Positions 17,525 through 24,489 of a stretch of DNA of 64,000 nt are shown here, in pieces. The notes beneath the pieces were generated by a model that did no database searches, was not told where the DNA came from, and worked only from the letters and a program-made list of their open reading frames with translations. The position numbers and the translations under genes were made by a program. Positions within the stretch are counted from its first letter, which is position 1. Every line of letters begins with the position of its first letter. This stretch comes from JAEYZS01 sp964469265 (GTDB lineage: Bacteria; Bdellovibrionota; Bdellovibrionia; Bdellovibrionales; JAEYZS01), in the NCBI GenBank assembly GCA_964469265.1, contig CAYXYF010000007.1:22137-86136 (forward strand). Direction: 5' to 3'.

Positions 17525-18217
17525 TTAATTCCTTGTTTCAAGTATCGAGACAATTTCATTTGCGCGTGCTTGTACCAACGGAATGCGAGAATTCTGCCCT
17601 ATCTTTGCCGCGTCGGCAAGGTGAGAAAGAATAGTCGGATTAACATTTCGAAGCTCTCTTTGGCTAACAAATGACTTTATTCTGTTTAGCGCTACCAGTT
17701 GAGGATAGCTGAGGGTTGTGTCGTTGACCGAATCCATATGAGGATCACGTTGAGCGTTGGGCACCCCACAGTTGCTCAGGCTTAAGCACGGTTCTTCAGA
17801 CAAAACACGTTTTAAAAATTCAGCATCTTCTGGCCGAGTGATCTCTCGTCCCATCAAAAACACAATGGTCCCGCGCTCATTTAAGCTTTCAGGACGCATT
17901 TGCTCATACATCGATATTAGAGCCGCCTTCTCCTCAACGGACAAGTTGCGAAACTCAGTATCTAACCTTGGATCGTTATCGTTTTTGGTATTTAAAATAT
18001 TTCGTAGAAGGGACACTTTTGGATGCACCTCAGTGTCATCAAGTTGGGTCTCATTATCTTGAGAAACTCGATCGTCAATAGCCCCTTGGGCTTCTGCGAT
18101 CATAACTTCATTGTTCACAGAGTCAAATCCAGCTACGGTTTCAGTAGATGTCGTTTTATAATTTATAAGCAATATTGCAATGACGGCTGCTCCGGCAGCG
18201 TAAAGGAACTTTCTCAT
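17525..18217 (-). CDS. Exported or anchored helical protein, function unknown
   Basis: A 230-residue product with one N-terminal hydrophobic helix (about residues 4-20) and then a soluble, acidic, mostly helical body. One disulfide is possible (CLSLSNC at about 143-149). The C-terminal half resembles HEAT-like helical repeats (LVALNRIKSFVSQREL, LSHLADAAKIGQNSRIPLVQARANEIV), but I cannot assign a family. No convincing ribosome site is seen. It lies 27 bp upstream of the DadA-like gene on the same strand, with a hairpin at its 5' side. Confidence 0.75.
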   Translation of the reverse strand: MRKFLYAAGAAVIAILLINYKTTSTETVAGFDSVNNEVMIAEAQGAIDDRVSQDNETQLDDTEVHPKVSLLRNILNTKNDNDPRLDTEFRNLSVEEKAALISMYEQMRPESLNERGTIVFLMGREITRPEDAEFLKRVLSEEPCLSLSNCGVPNAQRDPHMDSVNDTTLSYPQLVALNRIKSFVSQRELRNVNPTILSHLADAAKIGQNSRIPLVQARANEIVSILETRN

Positions 18218-18234
18218 GGGTACTGTGTACGCCT

Positions 18235-18260
18235 AAAGCGGGCTTGTGTAAACCCGCTTT
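18235..18260 (-). terminator. Hairpin between two minus-strand genes
   Basis: A perfect 8-bp stem, AAAGCGGG (18235-18242) with CCCGCTTT (18253-18260), and a 10-nt loop. It lies after the HExxH gene and before the next start. The stem ends in TTT but no longer T run follows, so termination may be weak. Confidence 0.55.
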
Positions 18261-18270
18261 TAATAGGACA

Positions 18271-18805
18271 TTAAAGGAGAGCTTGGCCGAAGTCCTTTTT
18301 CATGTCTTCCTTAGCTTTTTGATTAGTGATTCTCTTGAGTTGGTCCTGCGCATAAATATCCGCGTCCATCTTCACTTTCTCGTTACAGTTCTCACAGAAC
18401 ATAGAAATGTTCTTTAGCATAATCGTTGATGAACCATAGGATCCAAACGGACTGTTATCACATGCCTCCTCACCCGCTAGCCTAGCGCCTGTCCAGATGC
18501 TCTTAATCTCTTGACCATCTTCCCCAATAAACGGAACTGGGCACGTAGCGTGTGTCCAATTGTCATTTTCACGCTCAGTGTGACGAGCCTCATGGTATAT
18601 AATCATTAAGCGAGCGATCTGAGGATGCTCAAATTTAATATAGTTGTCCGTAACGAACATCTTCTTTTTTATCGATAGATAAACACAAGCAACGGCAATT
18701 GGACTGCCACAACCGCTTTTACCAACTGATAGAATGCGGTCTTCAAAGAAGCGGCTATAAGACTCACCATTCACTTCATTAAAAATCTGCCTATGGAGAT
18801 CTGTT
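18271..18805 (-). CDS. HExxH zinc-metallopeptidase-like protein, N-terminus lost in assembly gap
   Basis: The frame stays open through 18805 into the N run, so the gene is cut by the gap. A GTG at 18774 is unlikely to be the real start. The visible part contains IIYHEARHTERE, an HExxH zinc-protease motif with a downstream Glu. It also has six or more cysteines (GCGSP, AVACVY, ATCPVP, EACDNS, FCENCNEK), as expected of a disulfide-rich secreted protein. It is probably a secreted peptidase. Loss of the N-terminus hides any signal peptide. Confidence 0.75.
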
Positions 18806-18905
18806 NNNNNNNNNNNNNNNNNNNNNNNNNNNNNNNNNNNNNNNNNNNNNNNNNNNNNNNNNNNNNNNNNNNNNNNNNNNNNNNNNNNNNNNNNNNNNNN
18901 NNNNN
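18806..18905. other. Assembly gap (100 N)
   Basis: Exactly 100 undetermined bases, a conventional scaffold filler, so the real distance is unknown. It interrupts the HExxH gene on its left. The right side up to 19009 holds only the upstream region of the S1 protease gene. Confidence 0.99.
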
Positions 18906-19009
18906 ACGACTGTCAAAAAGAACTTTATTAATGCTTTGCGCTAATTAGCTCTTTAAGGTGACTCCATAAATTTCAAGCGATTTAATCGGCGTCCAAAAGG
19001 GGGGAATCA

Positions 19010-19879
19010 ATGACAAAACTACTATTCGTGGCGCTGAGCTTTCTTCTCACTGCGACCACTTCTTATGCTTTACCATTACCGACACCAGAGCAGCAGGTGC
19101 TTGCGCGGAGTATATCTCATGCCCAATATCTTCAACTCAGCTCAGATTATGATTTTGAGGGTATAGTTGCACTTTCAAACTGCTCAGGGAGTTTAGTTCG
19201 TTATGAAACTTCTCATGACGATGACTATGCTTTAATTCTTACTAACGGTCACTGCCTTGATCTTGGTGGTTTTTTAAAGCCTGGAGAAATTGTTTATAAC
19301 CAACAAATGAGTCGAAGATTCAGTCTTTATGATAGGCACATCAATAATGTTGCAACTCTACACTCAACTCACATCGCTTATGGAACGATGACAGGCACTG
19401 ACCTCGCCATCTACCGCTTAAATAAAACTTTTGCTGAAATTAAAAGAGATCACAATATCGATGCTCTAGTGCTTTCTTCCGAGCCCGCACAAGTTGATGA
19501 TGGTATCCAGGTTTTATCAGGGTACTGGAAGCGCGGATACAGCTGCGCAGTTGAATATTTTGTCGATAAGCTTGAAGAAGCTGGCTGGATGTGGACAGAC
19601 TCGATCCGATACTTGCAACCAGGGTGTGAGACAATCGGCGGAACATCGGGGTCACCTATTATTAGCACTCGCACTGGCAAAGTTGTTGGCGTAAATAATA
19701 CTGGAAACGAAAGCGGCCGCCTTTGTACGATGAACAACCCTTGCGAAGTCGATGCAGACGGAAACAAAAAGGCTTATCGTGGGGCATCTTACGGCCAACA
19801 AACTTTTTGGATTTACTCCTGCTTAACTGAAAACAATGAAATCAACTTACTTAAAGAAGGATGCTTACTGCATCACTAA
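19010..19879 (+). CDS. Secreted trypsin-like serine protease (S1 family)
   Basis: A 289-residue product with a signal peptide (about 1-20, SYA). The chymotrypsin-type triad is visible: His in ILTNGHCLDLG, Asp in GTDLAIYRLN, and Ser in GCETIGGTSGSPIIS. Extra cysteines (NCSGS, YSCAVEY, RLCTMNNPCEVD, YSCLTEN, EGCLLHH) suggest several disulfides. GGGG precedes the ATG. It converges with the M64 peptidase gene and forms part of a cluster of exported hydrolases, as expected of a predator. Confidence 0.92.
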   Translation: MTKLLFVALSFLLTATTSYALPLPTPEQQVLARSISHAQYLQLSSDYDFEGIVALSNCSGSLVRYETSHDDDYALILTNGHCLDLGGFLKPGEIVYNQQMSRRFSLYDRHINNVATLHSTHIAYGTMTGTDLAIYRLNKTFAEIKRDHNIDALVLSSEPAQVDDGIQVLSGYWKRGYSCAVEYFVDKLEEAGWMWTDSIRYLQPGCETIGGTSGSPIISTRTGKVVGVNNTGNESGRLCTMNNPCEVDADGNKKAYRGASYGQQTFWIYSCLTENNEINLLKEGCLLHH

Positions 19880-19889
19880 GTTTTTGGTG

Positions 19890-19916
19890 CTTGGGCCGTT
19901 TATCGAACGGTCCAAG
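19890..19916. terminator. Hairpin between convergent protease genes
   Basis: An 11-bp stem with one G-T wobble (CTTGGGCCGTT / AACGGTCCAAG) and a 5-nt loop spans the stop of the minus-strand M64 gene. It lacks a T run on either side, so it is at best a weak bidirectional terminator or an RNA 3'-end stabiliser. Confidence 0.45.
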
Positions 19917-21153
19917 ATCTCGTTTCTGTCATAAGCCTTTGCCGCATTTCTTGATCTCTCACTTTTGTCGTCTTATCAGTGACCCGTACAGAAATTGTAT
20001 GCCGTGTTCTTTTTGGCAAATTCAAACTTGGCACAGATAGCGTCAGCTTTTGGTCACTGCCTGGAATTTCACGTCCATCTAAAAACCACTTTATCTCAAG
20101 GCTGTATCCAATGGGCTGAACAGGGTAAGCGTAAAAAACACTACTCTTTGAATAAGTGCCCGAAGGTGTTGCCATCTGAATTGGTCTGACGTGCTTATAT
20201 ATTTGAAAAATATATTGCTCGGAATTGACTTCATGAAAGGGGTGCCCCAGCGTTCTCATCTTAGAGTTTTCTGAAGGCCTAAAGGCATTTGTTCTCTGAT
20301 AACACGTTCCTTCAAATGCACCGATGTGTGGAATATCTAACCATCTGTACCACTTTATTTTACTGGTCATCATCGTTAGCCAGCCCCACACGGAACCATT
20401 GGCCTTGTTAAGACAGGTTTTAGGATCAGAGCCTGCATAATCATATTCATCACCCAATTGCGCAAAAGAGTGAGCAAGCTCATGGAGCGCAAGTTCTGCA
20501 GAATACTCATTTCCGCCGCTCATGGTCGCAAGTCTATCGTTCCAGTAGCCAGTGCCCCCGTAACTTGTCGAGTTTGCAATCGCTAATATTTGGTCAACTT
20601 TTGGAGCGTTGGCTGCATAACTTTTTGCTTTTTGAACATTCACACAAAGCATTCTTGGGAGGTTATAACAATGAAACTGCATATCTAAAGCGGTTGATCG
20701 CTGAATTCCAAAGCCTGGATCATGATCAATTCCCGATTCCTGCGAGATCACATCCACTCGATGAACATTAAAATAATTACGATAGGTTAAAAGCGGTTCT
20801 TCAAGAAAGTATTGATCAATGATATTTTGTGTTTGCTCACGGTATCTAGAAAGGTCATTTAATGCGTAACCATCACCAACCACAACAAGATCAATACGGT
20901 TACTTTGGCCATCACCGTGGATGGTTTCATAGCGGCTAAGATTGTTTGGAGCTACAATCCCTTCAGTGTACTCATCGCTTTTTGGATCTTTCAAAACCTG
21001 ATGCTCAACAAACTCTCCGTGCTCGTTGAAGTGCTCATAATGAATGTCATTGTCTTTTTTAATTTCAAGGGGATGTGAATTCTCTTTTGAAACGATTTTA
21101 CTACACGCAACTAATAAGAGCAGAACTGCTCCTAGACCCCAAAGCCGATACAT
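19900..21153 (-). CDS. M64-family (IgA peptidase-like) zinc metallopeptidase lipoprotein
   Basis: A 417-residue product with a lipoprotein signal (LLLLVACSK, Cys at about 17). The peptidase M64 core includes NRIDLVVVGDGYALNDL, YFNVHRVDVISQESGIDHD and the zinc site ALHELAHSFAQLGDEYDY (HExxHxxxxxxxxE/D layout). The C-terminal roughly 100 residues form a beta-rich domain (SVPSLNLPKRTRHTISVRVTD). It is probably anchored at the outer membrane or released to degrade prey or host protein. Localisation is inferred from the lipobox. Confidence 0.9.
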   Translation of the reverse strand: MYRLWGLGAVLLLLVACSKIVSKENSHPLEIKKDNDIHYEHFNEHGEFVEHQVLKDPKSDEYTEGIVAPNNLSRYETIHGDGQSNRIDLVVVGDGYALNDLSRYREQTQNIIDQYFLEEPLLTYRNYFNVHRVDVISQESGIDHDPGFGIQRSTALDMQFHCYNLPRMLCVNVQKAKSYAANAPKVDQILAIANSTSYGGTGYWNDRLATMSGGNEYSAELALHELAHSFAQLGDEYDYAGSDPKTCLNKANGSVWGWLTMMTSKIKWYRWLDIPHIGAFEGTCYQRTNAFRPSENSKMRTLGHPFHEVNSEQYIFQIYKHVRPIQMATPSGTYSKSSVFYAYPVQPIGYSLEIKWFLDGREIPGSDQKLTLSVPSLNLPKRTRHTISVRVTDKTTKVRDQEMRQRLMTETRSWTVR

Positions 21154-21353
21154 GTGCTCCTCCGATGAACGCTGTATATTTATCTGATCGTCAGTTTCCC
21201 GAATTGGGTTAACGGCAAAGCGTAAGAGGTGGTCTAGTTTTTGTTTTTAGGACATTTTTCCACAGCTTATGGGGCATATTCAAAGCAATTTCTTCTTCTG
21301 ACCTGATTCACAACACAGGGATAGTGGAACATTGATTGCAATTCTCAGAAGAC

Positions 21354-21587
21354 ATGAAAACACAAACCTCAAAAATCCGACGAATCGTACGAACTGGAAT
21401 GTTTCTTTTTCAAACCGCCACTGTAATTTATGGAATCTATAAGGCTCTCCAAAAAAGACAATTGGATTCCCACGAAAAGTCTTTTGCAGATTCCCGCGAC
21501 GAACCTCGCGATACGGTGGACGAAGCCTCTTGGGAGTCCTTCCCCGCAAGTGATCCACCATCATGGAATAAAACTACAACACACTAA
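21354..21587 (+). CDS. Small single-helix protein with a SFPASDPP C-terminal motif
   Basis: 77 residues from the ATG at 21354, which has AGAAG just upstream. An upstream in-frame TTG at 21336 is less likely. A basic N-terminus is followed by one hydrophobic helix (about residues 15-33) and a charged stretch ending in DEASWESFPASDPPSW. That last motif recurs at the C-terminus of many small bacterial proteins of unknown role. It converges with the YflT-like gene, 3 bp away. Confidence 0.75.
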   Translation: MKTQTSKIRRIVRTGMFLFQTATVIYGIYKALQKRQLDSHEKSFADSRDEPRDTVDEASWESFPASDPPSWNKTTTH

Positions 21588-21590
21588 AGT

Positions 21591-22097
21591 TTAAAGATAC
21601 GGTTCTGCAGGAAGTGGGACATCTGGCTTTCTTTTAGAAGCAGGTTTTTGCGGAGCGGATGTGACGTCTTTTGCGCCGCCAGATTCCATAATCATTCGGG
21701 CCTTGTTCATCCAACTTATATCATCGGCGTGTACAAGAACTAACATTGCGTCTTCTTTCAAATAAGATTCATATCTTCTTGTCTCATCTTGGGGAATTCC
21801 ACAGCCTCTTAAAATCGACGCCAGGTTGATCTCGTCATCAGAACCCGTGTCAACAAAGTCTAAATGAAATCCAGCCGCTAGAAACGAACCCGCTTTTGGA
21901 ACCATTAACGTTCTGACATCACTTAACCAAGCCAAAGCACCACCAAAACTTTCCCCTTCACCGTCGTCAGGAACAAGTACGGATAAATCTGAACTTCTAA
22001 AACCTTGCGCTCTAAAGTTCTCAATCACATTCTCTAAATCCATACGAGCTTCAAAAACACCGAAAATACATTTTGAGCTTTTATTATATGTAGCCAT
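21591..22097 (-). CDS. General-stress-protein 17M/YflT-like domain protein
   Basis: 168 residues from the ATG at 22097, which has a perfect AAGGAGG at 5 nt. The open frame extends to 22238 but would overlap the upstream gene. The N-terminal half, CIFGVFEARMDLENVIENF then GFRSSDLSVLVPDDG, matches the YflT/general-stress pattern (an alpha-beta domain where a helix selects the next residue pair). The central hydrophobic part is Gly/Ala-rich. The C-terminus is Lys/Pro-rich. It follows the copper-storage-like gene by 28 bp, so both may respond to the same stress. Confidence 0.75.
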   Translation of the reverse strand: MATYNKSSKCIFGVFEARMDLENVIENFRAQGFRSSDLSVLVPDDGEGESFGGALAWLSDVRTLMVPKAGSFLAAGFHLDFVDTGSDDEINLASILRGCGIPQDETRRYESYLKEDAMLVLVHADDISWMNKARMIMESGGAKDVTSAPQKPASKRKPDVPLPAEPYL

Positions 22098-22125
22098 GAG
22101 TTCCTCCTTGCACGAGAGTTTTGTT

Positions 22126-22449
22126 TTATACCGACATTTCTCTGCAGCTTCTTGCACAGTCACGACAGACTTGAGCGCATTTTTGCATTTCCATCCCTCC
22201 GATTTCCTCACAACTCTTAGCGCACTCTTCACATACAAGTGCCGCTAGTTTGCAGACATGGGGATGAAGCGGAGAGTTTCTTCGTAAAGAATCCGCCGTC
22301 AACTGGCAAATGGCTATACAATCAAGCATGGTCTTTACGTGAGGAGCGTTCACATGGTCCCCCTTGACCTCTAGGCAATGATCAAAAAATGTTGTTTGAC
22401 AAGTATCTCGGCACGTCCAAATAAGGTTTATGGTATCTGAGTTCATCAT
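22126..22449 (-). CDS. Cys-rich four-helix copper-storage-like protein (DUF326/Csp)
   Basis: A 107-residue product without a signal peptide, with cysteines at helical spacing along four helices: TCRDTC, DHC, LDCIAIC, VCEECAKSC and KCAQVCRDCARSC. This is the arrangement of cytosolic Csp3-type proteins that hold many Cu(I) ions in a four-helix core. AAAGGAGA precedes the ATG. It probably forms a two-gene unit with the YflT-like gene. Copper binding is inferred from the family. Confidence 0.87.
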   Translation of the reverse strand: MMNSDTINLIWTCRDTCQTTFFDHCLEVKGDHVNAPHVKTMLDCIAICQLTADSLRRNSPLHPHVCKLAALVCEECAKSCEEIGGMEMQKCAQVCRDCARSCREMSV

Positions 22450-22755
22450 ATTCAGCTGTCTCCTTTATCTAAACCTTTATAAACGCAAAACCTATACCCA
22501 CACTTTCTCCCTTCAGTAGAAGACGACCTCAACATAGCTGACATTATTCCCCTTTCTAAAAGAAAAACGCCCCTAATCATTACGAGAATTCTCACCATGA
22601 GATAAATTTAATTTGTTTAACAATATCCACAGATTACCATTTGTGTTTTGTTTTGGCTAATTTACGGAATCAAAAATCTTCGATAAACTATCAAAATATT
22701 CGGCAATTTTTCCAGCTTTTATCCTCATCATCGTCAGTCCGTTAAAGGAGATCTT
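22450..22755. other. Intergenic region between divergent genes, nothing identified
   Basis: 305 bp separating the minus-strand copper-storage-like gene and the plus-strand TonB-like gene. It must hold both promoters, but no box pair stood out. AAAGGAGAT at its right end is the ribosome site of the next gene. No ORF or hairpin of note was seen. Confidence 0.6.
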
Positions 22756-23202
22756 ATGCGCTTTAAGAATAAGTTTTTTGCGTTTGCCCTCGGCGCGACC
22801 ATTCTTACTGGCTCTGTTTACGGAATGAAGCACTACTATCAACATTTTGAGACGACTCCGACTGGTCAAGTCGTGGCAAAACCCAAACCCCCTTCGCAAA
22901 AAGATCAGATCCGAGAAATTATTAAAGCCAACCTTGGAGACATACAGAACTGCTACAATCAACGCATTGGTGAAGGTTTAGACCGTATTGGCGAATTAAA
23001 GATTGCATGGGACATTAACGAGATTGGGTTATCCTCTGACTTTATTGAAGTCAAAAACGAACTCAACGATACAGAACTTTTTGACTGCAGCTCCCATGCT
23101 ATTAGCCGATGGAAATTCCCTGAAGGAATTTACTTTAAGATCAATTATACTTTTCATCTCAAGCAAAAAGAAAGAACTATTGCTTCGGAATCTAATTTCT
23201 AA
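22756..23202 (+). CDS. AgmX/PglI C-terminal-like (TonB-like) protein
   Basis: A 148-residue product with an N-terminal membrane anchor (about residues 5-25), a short Pro/Lys linker (AKPKPPSQK), then a domain matching the AgmX/PglI C-terminal pattern. That domain shows IKANLGDIQNCYNQRIGEGL, IGELKIAWDINEIGLSS, and the paired Cys-containing FDCSSHAISRWKFPEG. The two cysteines probably bond in the periplasm. In Myxococcus and Bdellovibrio such domains occur in gliding and energy-transduction proteins. Here the protein is small and alone. The stop codon lies in a 13-bp tandem duplication. Confidence 0.8.
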   Translation: MRFKNKFFAFALGATILTGSVYGMKHYYQHFETTPTGQVVAKPKPPSQKDQIREIIKANLGDIQNCYNQRIGEGLDRIGELKIAWDINEIGLSSDFIEVKNELNDTELFDCSSHAISRWKFPEGIYFKINYTFHLKQKERTIASESNF

Positions 23203-23216
23203 ATCTAATTTCTAAA
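23191..23216 (+). repeat. Perfect 13-bp tandem duplication across a stop codon
   Basis: TCTAATTTCTAAA occurs twice head-to-tail (23191-23203, 23204-23216), spanning the end of the TonB-like gene. The first copy supplies the stop, so coding length is unaffected. It looks like a recent slippage event. Confidence 0.85.
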
Positions 23217-23252
23217 TCTCAGTGTGAGTATCTGTTTTAAGCACACTGAGAT
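23216..23252 (+). terminator. 11-bp hairpin after the TonB-like gene
   Basis: ATCTCAGTGTG (23216-23226) pairs perfectly with CACACTGAGAT (23242-23252) over a 15-nt loop. No T run follows, so it is either a Rho-assisted end or an RNA-stabilising stem. The remaining 23253-23507 holds no gene that I can support. Confidence 0.55.
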
Positions 23253-23507
23253 ATCAAAAACAAACCAATATTCAAAGCAGCGGTTTCCCAGCCATAACAT
23301 CTCGAATTGAGATATTATCATAATGAAATAGCCGAACTTATAGACACTTGTTCCTATAGCCTCTGCTATATGCCCTTTCATATTCTCAAATGTAGATTCA
23401 CTTGAGATCTTCAGTACTTCGAAATTGGCACTTCGCTTGCTCTTATTATGTAACATACGGGACGTTTTTACTAGGAAGTAAATGGTTGAATTAAAGGAGT
23501 AAGAGTT

Positions 23508-24263
23508 ATGAGAATCACAAAGAAGCATTTATTTGCAGTCGCAGTAGCGACACTGTTGTTTCATACACCTCAGACGTCTCATCAAAATATATTAGCAATG
23601 CCCCCTGTAGACCTACAGTCGGTCTTTAAACATCAGCGAGAGCTTGTGGGAAGCAAAAGATCACCTTCTGATATACAGACAGCGGCCCATGCAGATCAGT
23701 TAATCTCACAAATCGTATTTGAGATCGTCAGAGAATCATTACCCAAGAAATACAAAACTCAATCTGAGACAATTTCTAAGACCATCATTGAAGAGGCCAA
23801 TAAATATAATATGGACCCGTTGTTTTTAGTGTCTGTCATTAAGCTTGAGTCATCTTTTAATCCCAATGCAATTGGTGGTGTTGGTGAAATCGGTCTTATG
23901 CAAATCCGACCATCAACAGCGAAGTGGTTAAACGATACTTATAATGTTGTTAAAAAAGTGGACCTCAAAGATCCGTTGATTAACATCAAATTGGGAGCAT
24001 ATTTTTTAAATAAACTTCGCAGCAATTTTGATAACAACAGCAGATACTATATCTCGGCGTATAACATGGGCGCATCTAAGGTGCGATCGAAGGTGAAAAA
24101 AAATGTCCACCCTAAGGTATATGTTAACCATGTTATGAAACATTATGTAAGTTACATCGACCGATTAGAACAGGCCGCACAGATTTCACATAAACTCATG
24201 GAGCTTGAAAGTATCTTAGAATCAGTTGAGATAAAAAAAGAACCGACACTCGCGCAAAATTAA
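23508..24263 (+). CDS. Secreted lytic transglycosylase (SLT domain)
   Basis: A 251-residue product with an N-terminal signal peptide or anchor (about 1-22). The SLT/goose-lysozyme-type domain covers about residues 95-215. The catalytic Glu is in VIKLESSFNPNAIG, followed by GEIGLMQIRPSTAKWL and YYISAYNMGASKV, the standard three motifs. It cleaves peptidoglycan glycan strands by transglycosylation in the periplasm or on a prey wall. AAAGGAG precedes the ATG. A strong terminator follows. Confidence 0.94.
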   Translation: MRITKKHLFAVAVATLLFHTPQTSHQNILAMPPVDLQSVFKHQRELVGSKRSPSDIQTAAHADQLISQIVFEIVRESLPKKYKTQSETISKTIIEEANKYNMDPLFLVSVIKLESSFNPNAIGGVGEIGLMQIRPSTAKWLNDTYNVVKKVDLKDPLINIKLGAYFLNKLRSNFDNNSRYYISAYNMGASKVRSKVKKNVHPKVYVNHVMKHYVSYIDRLEQAAQISHKLMELESILESVEIKKEPTLAQN

Positions 24264-24272
24264 AATTCTTTG

Positions 24273-24298
24273 GCCCCCACCCGCTGGGGGCTTTTTTT
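24273..24298 (+). terminator. Strong intrinsic terminator
   Basis: GCCCCCA / TGGGGGC stem (24273-24279 with 24285-24291), 5-nt loop, then seven T. It terminates the transglycosylase transcript. Confidence 0.93.
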
Positions 24299-24489
24299 CC
24301 GAGGCCAACCCTTCGAGATAAACCATTCCAAGATTTGAAAATCAACAGAAATGCTTAAAATATCTTAATATTTTAGTGTCACTGTCTACTTCATGAACAT
24401 ACCAAGTAAAAAAGTGAAGAAACTAGCATTAATTGTAAAGTTTCATACACATACGTTATTATTAACTACACGAAAACGAAGGCAGTTCA

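Noticed and set aside
23205..23528. 107-codon minus-strand frame between the TonB-like and transglycosylase genes
   Set aside because: It would begin inside the transglycosylase gene and cover its promoter and ribosome site. No family features or ribosome site.
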